NCBI RefSeq assembly: GCF_003696315.1
Contig: NZ_RFFN01000005.1
Span: forward strand, 62,001 to 126,000
DNA length: 64,000 nt
Direction: 5' to 3'
DNA from: Pseudomonas songnenensis
GTDB taxonomy: Bacteria; Pseudomonadota; Gammaproteobacteria; Pseudomonadales; Pseudomonadaceae
The position numbers were made by a program, and so were the translations under genes. How positions within the stretch are numbered: the stretch's first letter is position 1; every line of letters starts with the position of its first letter. Below, in pieces: positions 55,430 through 64,000 of this stretch. The notes beneath the pieces were generated by a model. It searched no databases and was not told the origin of the DNA. It saw only the letters and a list, made by a program, of their open reading frames with translations.

Positions 55430-56740
55430 ATGACCGCTCCCTCCGCCATTCGCCGACTCAACGCTGCCGATGCCGATTTCGCTCGTCATCTGGATCATCT
55501 GTTGAGCTGGGAAAGCGTTTCCGATGACGGCGTGAACGAGAGGGTGCTGGAGATCATCAAGGCTGTACGCGAGCGGGGCGATGCTGCGCTGGTCGAACTG
55601 ACCCAGCGCTTCGATGGGCTGCAGGTCGCTTCGATGGCCGATCTGATCCTGCCGCGCGCGCGCCTGGAGCAGGCCCTTGAGCGCATCACGCCAGCGCAGC
55701 GCGAGGCCCTGGAGATCGCCGCCGAGCGCGTGCGCAGCTATCACGAGCGGCAGAAGCAGGATTCCTGGGTCTATACCGAAGCCGACGGCACGGTACTTGG
55801 GCAGAAGGTCACCCCGCTGGATCGCGCCGGGCTCTACGTGCCGGGCGGCAAGGCGTCCTATCCGTCGTCGGTATTGATGAATGCCATTCCGGCCAAGGTC
55901 GCCGGTGTGCCCGAGGTCGTCATGGTCGTACCGACGCCTCGTGGCGAGCTCAACGAACTGGTGCTTGCTGCAGCCTGTATCGCCGGCGTCGACCGGGTGT
56001 TCACCATTGGCGGGGCGCAGGCCGTCGCGGCATTGGCCTACGGCACCGAGAGCGTGCCGCCGGTGGACAAGATCGTCGGTCCGGGCAACATCTACGTGGC
56101 GACCGCCAAGCGTCACGTGTTCGGCAAGGTCGGCATCGACATGATTGCCGGCCCATCGGAAATCCTGGTGGTCTGCGACGGTCAGACCGACCCCGACTGG
56201 ATTGCCATGGACCTGTTCTCCCAGGCCGAGCATGACGAGGACGCCCAGTCCATTCTGGTCAGCCCTGACGCCGAATTTCTCGATCGTGTCGCCGAAAGCA
56301 TTGCTCGCTTGCTGCCCACGCTTGAGCGTGCCGACATCGCTCGTACTTCGATCGAGGGGCGGGGTGCGCTGATCCTCGTTGCCGATATGCAGCAGGCCAT
56401 CGACGTGGCCAATCGCATCGCGCCGGAGCACCTGGAGTTGTCGGTCGCTGAGCCGGAGCAGTGGCTGCCGCAGATCCGTCACGCCGGGGCGATCTTCATG
56501 GGTCGCTACACCGCTGAGGCGCTGGGCGACTACTGCGCCGGGCCCAACCACGTACTGCCGACCTCGGGCACCGCGCGCTTCTCCTCGCCACTGGGCGTGT
56601 ACGACTTCCAGAAGCGTTCGTCGATCATCAATTGCTCGGCCGAGGGGGCTTCGACGCTGGGCAAGGTGGCGTCTGTGCTGGCCCGCGGTGAGTCGCTCAC
56701 TGCCCACGCCCGTAGCGCCGAGTACCGTATCAAGGGCTAA
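55430..56740 (+). CDS. hisD: Histidinol dehydrogenase
   Basis: This 436-residue zinc enzyme oxidises histidinol to histidine in two NAD-dependent steps. The signature region [12 protein letters not shown], the P-G-N-I-Y-V segment and the zinc-binding Q-A-E-H-D-E are visible. GAGG lies 6 nt before the ATG at 55430; an in-frame ATG at 55418 is the alternative. A 169-nt gap from hisG leaves room for its own promoter. hisC follows after 110 nt. Confidence 0.95.
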   Translation: MTAPSAIRRLNAADADFARHLDHLLSWESVSDDGVNERVLEIIKAVRERGDAALVELTQRFDGLQVASMADLILPRARLEQALERITPAQREALEIAAERVRSYHERQKQDSWVYTEADGTVLGQKVTPLDRAGLYVPGGKASYPSSVLMNAIPAKVAGVPEVVMVVPTPRGELNELVLAAACIAGVDRVFTIGGAQAVAALAYGTESVPPVDKIVGPGNIYVATAKRHVFGKVGIDMIAGPSEILVVCDGQTDPDWIAMDLFSQAEHDEDAQSILVSPDAEFLDRVAESIARLLPTLERADIARTSIEGRGALILVADMQQAIDVANRIAPEHLELSVAEPEQWLPQIRHAGAIFMGRYTAEALGDYCAGPNHVLPTSGTARFSSPLGVYDFQKRSSIINCSAEGASTLGKVASVLARGESLTAHARSAEYRIKG

Positions 56741-56850
56741 TGGCGTTCGTGCGGGGCGGACAGCGTGTCGCGTGTCCGCCTCGCGGTCGCCAAGACTTCG
56801 CCATTTATCGCCCCACGGCAAATCGATCACATTCAAGGAGAGAAGGGCAG

Positions 56851-57897
56851 ATGAGCAAATTCTGGAGCCCCTTCGTCAAAGACCTGGTGCCCTATGTGCC
56901 GGGTGAGCAGCCGAAGCTGAGCAAGCTGGTCAAGCTCAACACCAACGAGAACCCCTACGGCCCGTCGCCGCGTGCGATCGCTGCGATGCAGGCGGAGCTT
57001 AACGACAGTCTGCGGCTGTACCCCGATCCCAACGGCGAGCGGCTGAAGCAGGCGGTGGCCGATTATTACGGTGTGCAGCCGGCTCAGGTGTTTGTCGGCA
57101 ACGGCTCGGACGAGGTGCTTGCGCACGCTTTCCATGGGCTGTTCCAGCATGCCGGTCCATTGCTGTTTCCGGATATCAGCTACAGCTTCTATCCGGTCTA
57201 CTGCGGGCTGTACGGCATCGCCTACGAAACCGTTGCGCTCGATGAGCAGTTCCAGATCGACGTAGCCGACTACAACCGTCCGAATGGCGGCATCATCTTC
57301 CCGAATCCGAATGCTCCAACCGGCTGTCTGCTTGCGCTTGAGGCAATCGAGCGGTTGCTGAAGGCAAATACCGAATCGGTGGTGCTGGTCGACGAAGCCT
57401 ATGTGGATTTTGGCGGTGAGTCCGCCATCGCGCTGGTCGATCGCTACCCGAATCTGCTGGTGACGCAGACGCTGTCCAAGTCGCGTTCGCTGGCCGGGCT
57501 GCGCGTAGGGTTGGCGGTTGGCCATCCCGATCTGATCGAGGCCTTGGAGCGGATCAAGAACAGCTTCAATTCCTATCCGCTGGATCGCATCGCCATTGCC
57601 GGTGCGGCCGCAGCTTTCGAAGATCGCGCGTATTTCCAGCAGACCTGCCAACAGGTCATCGACAGCCGCGAGGCGGTGGTGGCTGCCATGCAGGGGCTGG
57701 GTTTCGAGGTGCTACCGTCGGCGGCCAACTTCATTTTTGCCCGCCACCCGCAGCGTGATGCGGCCGCCATCGCCGCCAGCCTGCGTGAGCAGGGCGTCAT
57801 TGTCCGTCACTTCAAGCAGCGTCGTATCGAGCAGTTCCTGCGTATCACCATTGGCAAGCCGGAACAGAATCAGGCGCTGTTGGAGGCGCTCGGCTAA
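56851..57897 (+). CDS. hisC: Histidinol-phosphate aminotransferase
   Basis: This 348-residue fold-I PLP aminotransferase acts just before the histidinol phosphatase step. The N-terminal [11 protein letters not shown], the V-D-E-A-Y-V-D-F segment and the PLP-lysine motif [12 protein letters not shown] are typical. The start at 56851 is preceded by AAGGAGAGAAGG. It is the last gene of the his group here and convergent with algW. Confidence 0.95.
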   Translation: MSKFWSPFVKDLVPYVPGEQPKLSKLVKLNTNENPYGPSPRAIAAMQAELNDSLRLYPDPNGERLKQAVADYYGVQPAQVFVGNGSDEVLAHAFHGLFQHAGPLLFPDISYSFYPVYCGLYGIAYETVALDEQFQIDVADYNRPNGGIIFPNPNAPTGCLLALEAIERLLKANTESVVLVDEAYVDFGGESAIALVDRYPNLLVTQTLSKSRSLAGLRVGLAVGHPDLIEALERIKNSFNSYPLDRIAIAGAAAAFEDRAYFQQTCQQVIDSREAVVAAMQGLGFEVLPSAANFIFARHPQRDAAAIAASLREQGVIVRHFKQRRIEQFLRITIGKPEQNQALLEALG

Positions 57898-57991
57898 GGC
57901 TGAGCGAGGCGGGCGGCGGCAGGCCTGCGAAGCTGCCGGAGCCGAGAAGCGCGTCGTGCCTGGGTGACTGTAGCGTCAGGCAGTGGGCGCG

Positions 57992-59149
57992 CTATTTCGG
58001 AGCCGTGCTCACCGGGGCGCGCATGCCCACTTCTGCAGTCAGCGTTAGCGGCTTGCCGTTGCGCAGAATGTCGATATCGATCTTTTCGCCCGGGCGGGCG
58101 CGGGCGACCTGGTTCATCGAGCTGCGGCCGTCGGCTGACTGCACGCCGTCGATGCTCAGAATCAGATCTCCGGGCTGCAGCCCCGCACGGGCGGCAGGAC
58201 CGTCGCGGTACACCCCCGCGACGACGATACCGGGACGACCTTCCTGACCAAAGGATTCCGCCAGCTCCTGGGTCAGCGACTGCACCTCCACGCCCAGCCA
58301 GCCGCGGATGACCTGACCGTGGTCGATGATCGACTTCATCACCTCCAGCGCAAGCTTCACCGGAATCGCGAAACCAATGCCCTGCGAGCCACCCGACTCG
58401 GAGATAATGGCGGTGTTGATGCCGATCAGGTTGCCCTCGGCATCCACCAATGCGCCGCCGGAGTTGCCTCGGTTGATCGCCGCGTCGGTCTGGATAAAGT
58501 CTTCATAGGTATTCAGGCCCAGCTGGTTGCGGCCAGTCGCGCTGATGATGCCCATGGTGACGGTCTGGCCGACGCCGAACGGGTTGCCGATCGCAAGCGT
58601 GACGTCGCCGACGCGTATGCGGTCGGAATGGCCGACGGTGATGGCCGGCAGGTCCGCCAGGTCGATCTTCAATACGGCGAGGTCGGTTTCCGGGTCGCTG
58701 CCGATTACCCGAGCCAGCGTCTCCCGTCCGTCTTTGAGCGCCACCACGATCTGCTCGGCGTTCGCCGTTACATGGTTGTTGGTCAGCAGATAGCCTTCCG
58801 GGCTCATGATCACCGCTGAGCCGAGGCTCGACTCCATCCGCCGCTGCCTCGGCAGGTTGTCGTTGAAGAATCGTTGAAACAACGGGTCTTTTGACAGCGG
58901 CGCCTGCTGCTCGGTTTTCTCGATGAGCTTGGTGGTATAGAGATTGGCAACTGCCGGAGCGGCGCCAGCGACCGCGTTGGCATAGGAATACGGGCCCTGC
59001 TGCGGTGTGGTGGCAACCAACGGCGCCTGCCGTAGACCGATGTCGCGCTCTTTGATGCCGACCAGTTGCGGGTATCGCTGGATGATCAGCAGAGCTACGA
59101 GCAGGCCGACCAGCAACGGCCAGCCAAAGAAACGTAGGGCATTGAACAT
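57992..59149 (-). CDS. algW: Periplasmic serine endoprotease AlgW (DegS family)
   Basis: The 385-residue protein has an N-terminal membrane anchor (about 8-25), a trypsin-like domain and one C-terminal PDZ domain. The catalytic triad lies in T-N-N-H-V-T, E-T-D-L-A-V-L and G-N-S-G-G-A-L. AlgW senses misfolded outer-membrane proteins through its PDZ domain and cuts the anti-sigma factor MucA, freeing AlgU. The single PDZ separates it from two-PDZ MucD/DegP. It is convergent with hisC and divergent from the Nif3 gene, as in P. aeruginosa. Confidence 0.95.
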   Translation of the reverse strand: MFNALRFFGWPLLVGLLVALLIIQRYPQLVGIKERDIGLRQAPLVATTPQQGPYSYANAVAGAAPAVANLYTTKLIEKTEQQAPLSKDPLFQRFFNDNLPRQRRMESSLGSAVIMSPEGYLLTNNHVTANAEQIVVALKDGRETLARVIGSDPETDLAVLKIDLADLPAITVGHSDRIRVGDVTLAIGNPFGVGQTVTMGIISATGRNQLGLNTYEDFIQTDAAINRGNSGGALVDAEGNLIGINTAIISESGGSQGIGFAIPVKLALEVMKSIIDHGQVIRGWLGVEVQSLTQELAESFGQEGRPGIVVAGVYRDGPAARAGLQPGDLILSIDGVQSADGRSSMNQVARARPGEKIDIDILRNGKPLTLTAEVGMRAPVSTAPK

Positions 59150-59205
59150 CGCGCAGGGGTCCGGACAGAGTTGCGGGCGCGCAAAGCGGCCCTTAAGGTG
59201 GCGGC

Positions 59206-59237
59206 ATTATACGAAGCTGCAACTGAAATGCAGCTTC
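59206..59237 (-). promoter_or_regulatory. algW -10 box with adjoining 9-bp dyad
   Basis: The minus strand has an exact TATAAT (59206-59211), about 57 nt before the algW ATG. Immediately upstream lies a perfect inverted repeat GAAGCTGCA / TGCAGCTTC (59213-59237, seven-base spacer), covering the -35 zone. The dyad could be an operator; no -35 consensus is seen. Confidence 0.45.
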
Positions 59238-59309
59238 ATGCGTGCATGTTTTGCTGCGGCGGTTCGACGGGCACCGGTCGTGCCTGCCGCGCCATCAAGA
59301 GGTATCCCC

Positions 59310-60068
59310 ATGACAGTTGCGCTTACCACTCTGGTTCAGGAGGCAGACCGTTATCTGGATGCCGCGAGGATTGCCGACTATTGCCCTAATGGCCTGCAAG
59401 TCGAGGGGCGTTCACAGGTCACGCGGATCGTCAGCGGCGTTACGGCCAGCCAGGCACTGCTGGATGCGGCGGTCGAGGCGAATGCCGACGTGGTGCTGGT
59501 GCACCATGGTTATTTCTGGAAGAACGAGGACGCCCGCATCATCGGCATGAAACAGCGCCGCCTGAAGACGCTGCTGGTAAACGGGATCAGTCTGCTGGCC
59601 TATCATCTTCCGCTGGATGTGCATCCTGAAGTGGGCAATAACGTGCGATTGGGGGCGCTGCTCGGCCTGCAGACCGAGGGGCCGCTCGAGCCGGGCAATC
59701 CTCGTTCGGTGGGCCTGGTTGGCTCTCTGGAGAAACCCCTGACTGCAACCGAATTTCAGCAACGGATACATGATGCGCTAGGCCGTGCGCCACTGATGGT
59801 CGAAGGCAGTGGTCGGATTGAGCGCGTGGCGTGGTGTACTGGTGGTGCTCAGGGGTATATCGAACAGGCTGTAGCGGCTGGCGTGGACGCCTATATCACC
59901 GGTGAAATATCTGAGCCGACTGCACATGTCGCGCGTGAAAATGGCCTGAGCTTCTTTGCCGCTGGGCATCACGCCACCGAGCGCTATGGCGTCCAGGCGC
60001 TGGGCGAATACCTTGCCGGCCGGTTCGACATCGAGCACCGGTTCATCGACTGCCCCAACCCTGCGTGA
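59310..60068 (+). CDS. Nif3-like dinuclear metal-centre hexameric protein
   Basis: This 252-residue Nif3/DUF34 family protein has metal-binding histidines in V-L-V-H-H-G-Y-F-W near residue 65 and H-H-A-T-E-R near the C-terminus. The family forms toroidal hexamers; a GTP cyclohydrolase I type 2 label often given to it is unproven, and its role is unknown. GAGG lies several bases before the ATG at 59310. It is divergent from algW and upstream of cysD. Confidence 0.9.
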   Translation: MTVALTTLVQEADRYLDAARIADYCPNGLQVEGRSQVTRIVSGVTASQALLDAAVEANADVVLVHHGYFWKNEDARIIGMKQRRLKTLLVNGISLLAYHLPLDVHPEVGNNVRLGALLGLQTEGPLEPGNPRSVGLVGSLEKPLTATEFQQRIHDALGRAPLMVEGSGRIERVAWCTGGAQGYIEQAVAAGVDAYITGEISEPTAHVARENGLSFFAAGHHATERYGVQALGEYLAGRFDIEHRFIDCPNPA

Positions 60069-60140
60069 ACCCGGATTTGCCGGCTCGACGCAACTTGGGT
60101 GGGCCGGGAATCGCGCCCTGCTAGTCGATATAAATCTATA

Positions 60141-60180
60141 GCTTTTAGGTCTAACTGGCCGCCTGATTAGAATCTAAAGC
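60141..60180 (+). promoter_or_regulatory. AT-rich dyad and candidate -10 upstream of cysD
   Basis: GCTTTTAG (60141-60148) and CTAAAGC (60174-60180) form an imperfect inverted repeat in an otherwise GC-rich region. TAGAAT (60168-60173) inside it resembles a -10 box. The site is where the activator CysB would be expected, but CysB sites are degenerate and I cannot confirm one. Confidence 0.35.
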
Positions 60181-60243
60181 CGTGTTAGAGTTGCGCCCAA
60201 TCAACGGCCCACCGGCCGTCCACCTGCCAAATCGTGAGTAGCC

Positions 60244-61161
60244 ATGGTCGACAAACTGACGCATCTGAAACAGCTGGAGGCGGAAAGCATCCATATCATC
60301 CGTGAGGTTGCAGCCGAGTTCGGCAACCCGGTGATGCTCTATTCCATTGGCAAGGATTCGGCCGTGATGTTGCACCTGGCGCGCAAGGCCTTCTTCCCGG
60401 GCAAGCTGCCGTTCCCGGTCCTGCACGTCGATACGCGCTGGAAGTTTCAGGAGATGTACAGTTTCCGCGCCAAAATGGTCGAGGAGATGGGGCTGGAACT
60501 GATCACCCACATCAACCCCGACGGCGTCGCGCAGGACATGAATCCCTTCACCTACGGTAGTGCCAAGCACACTGACGTGATGAAGACCGAAGGTCTCAAG
60601 CAGGCGCTCGACAAGTACGGTTTCGACGCTGCTTTTGGCGGTGCTCGACGCGACGAGGAAAAGTCACGCGCCAAGGAGCGCGTCTACTCCTTCCGCGACA
60701 GCAAGCATCGCTGGGACCCGAAGAATCAGCGTCCCGAGCTGTGGAATCTCTACAACGGCAAGGTCAAGAAGGGCGAGTCGATCCGTGTCTTCCCGCTGTC
60801 GAACTGGACCGAACTGGATATCTGGCAGTACATCTACCTTGAGCAGATCCCGATCGTGCCCCTGTACTTCGCCGCCGAGCGGGAGGTGGTCGAGCTCAAC
60901 GGCACGCTGGTGATGATCGATGACGAGCGCATCCTTCAACATCTGACGCCAGAGCAGAAGGCTAGCATCCACAAGAAGATGGTGCGCTTCCGCACCCTGG
61001 GCTGCTACCCATTGACCGGTGCCGTCGAATCCACCGCGACCAGCCTGCCGGAGATCATTCAGGAGATGCTCCTGACCCGTACTTCCGAGCGTCAGGGGCG
61101 CGTCATCGACCATGACGCCACCGGCTCGATGGAAGAAAAGAAACGCCAGGGTTACTTCTAA
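60244..61161 (+). CDS. cysD: Sulfate adenylyltransferase subunit 2 (CysD)
   Basis: This 305-residue PAPS-reductase-fold subunit of ATP sulfurylase makes APS from sulfate and ATP. The PP-loop motif appears as [11 protein letters not shown] near the N-terminus, and the [12 protein letters not shown] segment is typical. It is 11 nt upstream of cysNC, whose GTPase drives the reaction. The operon begins assimilatory sulfate reduction and is usually cysteine-repressed through CysB. Confidence 0.97.
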   Translation: MVDKLTHLKQLEAESIHIIREVAAEFGNPVMLYSIGKDSAVMLHLARKAFFPGKLPFPVLHVDTRWKFQEMYSFRAKMVEEMGLELITHINPDGVAQDMNPFTYGSAKHTDVMKTEGLKQALDKYGFDAAFGGARRDEEKSRAKERVYSFRDSKHRWDPKNQRPELWNLYNGKVKKGESIRVFPLSNWTELDIWQYIYLEQIPIVPLYFAAEREVVELNGTLVMIDDERILQHLTPEQKASIHKKMVRFRTLGCYPLTGAVESTATSLPEIIQEMLLTRTSERQGRVIDHDATGSMEEKKRQGYF

Positions 61162-61172
61162 GGAAACGCATC

Positions 61173-63071
61173 ATGAGTCACCAATCCGAACTGATCAGCG
61201 AGGACATCCTCGCCTACCTGGCGCAACACGAGCGCAAGGAACTCCTGCGTTTCCTGACCTGCGGCAATGTCGATGACGGCAAGAGCACGCTGATCGGCCG
61301 TCTGCTGCACGACTCGAAGATGATCTACGAGGACCACCTCGAGGCCATCACCCGCGATTCGAAGAAGGTCGGCACCACTGGCGAAGACGTCGACCTGGCA
61401 CTGCTGGTCGACGGCCTGCAGGCCGAGCGCGAGCAGGGCATCACCATCGACGTCGCGTACCGCTATTTCTCGACGGCCAAGCGCAAGTTCATCATTGCCG
61501 ACACCCCTGGCCATGAGCAGTACACGCGCAACATGGCGACTGGCGCCTCCACCTGTGACCTGGCGATCATTCTGGTCGATGCCCGTTACGGGGTGCAGAC
61601 CCAGACCAAGCGCCACAGCTTCATCACCTCGCTGCTCGGCATCAAGCACATCGTGGTCGCCATCAACAAGATGGACCTGATGAACTTCGATCAGGATGTG
61701 TTCGAGAAGATCAAGGCCGACTACCTGGCCTTCGCCGATCGTATCGAGCTCAAGCCGTCGTCCCTGCACTTCGTGCCTATGTCGGCGCTCAAGGGCGACA
61801 ACGTGGTCAATCGCAGCGAACGTGCGCCATGGTATGAGGGGCAGTCGCTGATGGAGATTCTCGAGAGTGTCGAGATCGCTGGCGACCGCAACTTCGACGA
61901 CCTACGCTTCCCGGTGCAATACGTCAATCGCCCGAACCTGAACTTCCGCGGTTTCGCCGGCACCCTGGCGAGCGGCATCGTGCGCAAGGGCGACGAGATC
62001 GCCGTGCTGCCGTCCGGCAAGATCAGCCGGGTTAAATCCATCGTCACCTTTGATGGTGAGCTGGAACAGGCGACTCCGGGTGAGGCCGTCACCCTGACGC
62101 TCGAAGACGAGATCGACGTATCTCGCGGCGACATGCTGGTGCATGCCGATAGCCGTCCGCGCATCGCCGACAGCTTCGAGGCGATGCTCGTCTGGATGGG
62201 CGAAGAGCCGATGCTGCCGGGCAAGAAATACGACATCAAGCGCGCCACCAGCTACGTGCCGGGCTCCATCGCCAGCATTATCCATAAAGTGGATGTGAAC
62301 ACGCTGGAGAAGGGGGCTGCGAGCAGTCTGCAGCTCAACGAGATCGGCAAGGTCAAGGTTAGCCTGGACGCGCCGATCGCCCTGGACGGCTACGCGCAGA
62401 ACCGCACGACCGGCGCTTTCATCGTCATCGATCGCCTTACCAATGGCACCGTCGGCGCCGGCATGATCATCGCCGAGCCGGTTGTCCATGGATCGGGCGG
62501 TCATCACGGCGCGCTGGCACACGTCTCTACCGAAGAACGCGCCACTCGCTTTGGCCAACAACCGGCGACCGTGCTGTTTACCGGCCTGTCTGGCGCTGGC
62601 AAGAGCACCCTGGCCTATGCGGTGGAACGCAAGTTGTTCGATATGGGGCGTGCGGTCTATGTACTCGATGGCCAGAACCTGCGCCACGACCTCAACAAAG
62701 GCCTACCGCAGGACCGCGCCGGCCGCACTGAAAACTGGCGCCGTGCCGCCCATGTCGCACGTCAGTTCAACGAGGCGGGGCTGATCACCCTGGCCGCGTT
62801 CGTCGCCCCTGACGCCGAAGGTCGCGAACAGGCCAAGGCGTTGATCGGCGCTGAGCGTCTGATCACCGTCTACGTCCAGGCCTCGCCGCAAGCCTGCCGT
62901 CAGCGCGATCCGCAGGGGTTGTATGCGGCAGGGGGGGATAACATTCCGGGTGAGTCTTTCCCGTACGATGTGCCACCGAATGCGGATCTGGTCGTCGACA
63001 GCGAAACGTCGGCTCTGGAAGAGGGGGTTAGGCAGGTTATTCAGTTGTTGCGCGAGCGTGGGGCAATCTGA
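61173..63071 (+). CDS. cysNC: Bifunctional sulfate adenylyltransferase GTPase / APS kinase (CysNC)
   Basis: The 632-residue fusion has an EF-Tu-like GTPase (about 20-440) with G-N-V-D-D-G-K-S-T (P-loop), D-T-P-G-H-E-Q-Y and N-K-M-D-L. A C-terminal APS kinase domain (about 455-630) has its own P-loop G-L-S-G-A-G-K-S-T. It powers CysD and then phosphorylates APS. The fused form is the normal state in Pseudomonas. APS kinase is not strictly needed where APS reductase is used directly, so PAPS may serve sulfation. Confidence 0.96.
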   Translation: MSHQSELISEDILAYLAQHERKELLRFLTCGNVDDGKSTLIGRLLHDSKMIYEDHLEAITRDSKKVGTTGEDVDLALLVDGLQAEREQGITIDVAYRYFSTAKRKFIIADTPGHEQYTRNMATGASTCDLAIILVDARYGVQTQTKRHSFITSLLGIKHIVVAINKMDLMNFDQDVFEKIKADYLAFADRIELKPSSLHFVPMSALKGDNVVNRSERAPWYEGQSLMEILESVEIAGDRNFDDLRFPVQYVNRPNLNFRGFAGTLASGIVRKGDEIAVLPSGKISRVKSIVTFDGELEQATPGEAVTLTLEDEIDVSRGDMLVHADSRPRIADSFEAMLVWMGEEPMLPGKKYDIKRATSYVPGSIASIIHKVDVNTLEKGAASSLQLNEIGKVKVSLDAPIALDGYAQNRTTGAFIVIDRLTNGTVGAGMIIAEPVVHGSGGHHGALAHVSTEERATRFGQQPATVLFTGLSGAGKSTLAYAVERKLFDMGRAVYVLDGQNLRHDLNKGLPQDRAGRTENWRRAAHVARQFNEAGLITLAAFVAPDAEGREQAKALIGAERLITVYVQASPQACRQRDPQGLYAAGGDNIPGESFPYDVPPNADLVVDSETSALEEGVRQVIQLLRERGAI

Positions 63072-63096
63072 TTTCGCAGTAGTTTTGCAGCCCGTG

Positions 63097-63117
63097 CCCT
63101 ATGCCGATGGCGTAGGG
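63097..63117. terminator. Hairpin between cysNC and the pilin gene
   Basis: A nine-pair stem with one wobble (CCCTATGCC / GGCGTAGGG, GAT loop) lies in the 77-nt gap between these convergent genes. No T-tract is present, so the terminator call is tentative. Confidence 0.4.
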
Positions 63118-63148
63118 TGCGGTTGTAACTGCCACGGGGACTTGCGAG

Positions 63149-63586
63149 TTAGAAACATCCTGCCGGCATGTAGAAGTCCTTCCAGGCTCCTGCTCCCGAC
63201 TCATCGATATCGCAATTCCAGGCGCCACCCGCAGAACGTGAGATGGATATGTGGGCGCCCGACACAACCGGGCTGACATTGCCACCAATTGTCACTCCTA
63301 AAGAGCCGGAGCCGTCGAGCAGGAAGTTGGCGATATCGCCGGAAGCGGCCACTGTGACATTGGAGGGAACATAGCCCAGATCCGTATTGCTGACGACATT
63401 ACGGCCTCTGCTCAAATGCTCCTCGACAGCGGATTTGTAGGCGGCCAGTTCTGTATAGGCGCGCGTAACCTGCGAGCGTGCAACATAGTCTTGATACACC
63501 GGAATAGCTATAGCAGCCAGAATGCCGACGATTGCGACCACAATCATCAGCTCAATTAATGTAAAACCCTTGCTGTTACTTTGCAT
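63149..63586 (-). CDS. pilA: Type IV major-pilin-like protein (PilA family)
   Basis: This 145-residue prepilin has a seven-residue leader M-Q-S-N-S-K-G cut before Phe, then the hydrophobic stalk F-T-L-I-E-L-M-I-V-V-A with Glu at +5. Cys125 and Cys144 define a C-terminal D-loop like that of PilA. The globular part is Ser/Gly-rich and does not tell me a pilin group. GGGAGG precedes the ATG by 7 nt. A near-perfect sigma-54 promoter lies just upstream, overlapping the end of the acyltransferase gene. No pilB, pilC or pilD is beside it in the window, so it could be an extra or relocated pilin gene. Confidence 0.88.
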   Translation of the reverse strand: MQSNSKGFTLIELMIVVAIVGILAAIAIPVYQDYVARSQVTRAYTELAAYKSAVEEHLSRGRNVVSNTDLGYVPSNVTVAASGDIANFLLDGSGSLGVTIGGNVSPVVSGAHISISRSAGGAWNCDIDESGAGAWKDFYMPAGCF

Positions 63587-63611
63587 TAGCGTCCTCCCTT
63601 TTCAATCTCTC

Positions 63612-63627
63612 AGCAAACATCAGGCCA
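63612..63627 (-). promoter_or_regulatory. Sigma-54 (-24/-12) promoter of the pilin gene
   Basis: The minus strand reads TGGCCTG-ATGT-TTGCT. This fits the consensus TGGCACG-N4-TTGCW at ten of twelve fixed positions and has the exact GG-N10-GC spacing. The start would be near 63601, 15 nt before the pilin ATG, with the Shine-Dalgarno site between. PilR is the usual activator of RpoN-dependent pilA genes. Confidence 0.75.
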
Positions 63628-64000
63628 GGCCATTACGCTGCCTTGAAAAGTGAGATTGGTAAAAGCGACGCTCGAAGAGATAGTGGCTTAGCGCAGCCAA
63701 CAACAGTCCTAATCCTCCGCCCAGCAATAGAATTTCCGGCCATTCCCAGCCATCTTTGTCCCTGACTAGGCGCATGATTGGGTAATGCCATAAATAGAGG
63801 CCGTAGGACATTCGCCCCAACCAGGCCAGAGGACTTCCGCCAAGCCAGGAGGGCTGCGCCGCTATCAATAGCGCTGCCCCAACTTCGACGATGGTGAAAC
63901 CATACAAAACCGTTGGCATCCATATCGTGCTGAAGAAGGTCATCGAAACAAACAATATAGTTAGGCCAACTACCGCCCAGTAACGGTGAATGGTCACCCC
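63620..64000 (-). CDS. Acyltransferase-3 family membrane protein, C-terminal end (truncated by window)
   Basis: The minus-strand frame runs in from the right edge and ends at 63620. The last 126 residues hold about four hydrophobic helices. W-L-G-R-M-S-Y-G-L-Y-L-W-H-Y-P is the hallmark of the OafA/YrhL acyltransferase-3 family, and a short basic tail follows. Such enzymes add acetyl groups to surface polysaccharide such as O-antigen. The apparent methionine at 63997 is probably internal. Base composition is visibly less GC-rich than cysNC. Its stop codon lies within the pilin sigma-54 promoter. Confidence 0.75.
   Translation of the reverse strand, partial: GVTIHRYWAVVGLTILFVSMTFFSTIWMPTVLYGFTIVEVGAALLIAAQPSWLGGSPLAWLGRMSYGLYLWHYPIMRLVRDKDGWEWPEILLLGGGLGLLLAALSHYLFERRFYQSHFSRQRNGLA

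Noticed and set aside
60161..60200. Riboswitch or tRNA gene upstream of cysD
   Set aside because: No cloverleaf, T-loop GTTCGA-type box or known riboswitch core is present. Only short dyads are seen.

Overview
The window is bacterial chromosome of high GC content from a Pseudomonas-type gammaproteobacterium. The gene content and order, the dense operons and the protein sequences point to the Stutzerimonas (Pseudomonas) stutzeri group; this species call is an inference from family knowledge, not a database result. Much of the second half follows, gene for gene, the order I recall for P. aeruginosa from gatB to cysNC (about PA4484 to PA4442). The speC, Sel1, piuC, piuA block resembles PA4519 to PA4514. 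I saw no tRNA, rRNA, CRISPR array, insertion sequence or prophage.

Region by region. 1-3.4 kb: end of fruB, then fruK and fruA (fructose PTS), followed by a small DksA/TraR-type zinc-finger gene. 3.4-6.6 kb: prfC and, divergently, the ornithine decarboxylase gene speC behind a long leader. 6.6-16.6 kb: an iron block with a Sel1-repeat gene and piuC, the siderophore receptor piuA, and a minus-strand group encoding a membrane-anchored flavodoxin/FNR reductase, a DUF4198 protein, a DUF2271 protein, a PepSY membrane protein and a second (FepA/PfeA-like) TonB receptor. Fur-box-like sites lie upstream of piuA, of the PepSY gene and of the second receptor. 16.7-22.5 kb: a SIMPL-domain protein, the redox two-component pair roxS-roxR (RegB/RegA type), an AEC transporter, and an M23 peptidase, coiled-coil and bactofilin trio. 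22.5-25.3 kb: two tandem CaCA antiporters and an RlpA-like lipoprotein. 25.3-33.7 kb: gatCAB, mreBCD, maf and rng. 33.8-42 kb: yhdP, a nitrilase-family gene, tldD, darP and pmbA. 42-49 kb (minus strand): kdsD-kdsC-lptC-lptA-lptB-rpoN-hpf-ptsN-rapZ-npr, linking LPS Kdo supply and transport, sigma-54 and the nitrogen PTS. 49-57.9 kb: mlaFEDCB, psiE, ibaG, murA, hisG, hisD and hisC. 58-63 kb: algW, a Nif3-like gene, cysD and cysNC. 63.1-64 kb: a type IV pilin with a good sigma-54 promoter and the 3' end of an acyltransferase gene.

The part most worth pursuing is 10.5-16.6 kb. The five genes together look like a route that carries electrons from cytosolic NAD(P)H across the inner membrane to a periplasmic acceptor, coupled to iron-siderophore import. 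The DUF2271 protein carries D-G-V-S-G-A-T, an exact fit to the motif at which ApbE attaches FMN covalently to secreted proteins. Other leads are a leader with a candidate 17-codon peptide before speC, three CAGAATG repeats at exact 10-bp spacing before piuA, a possible AUC start for mreC, and the sigma-54 promoter of the terminal pilin gene, in the same window as rpoN itself.
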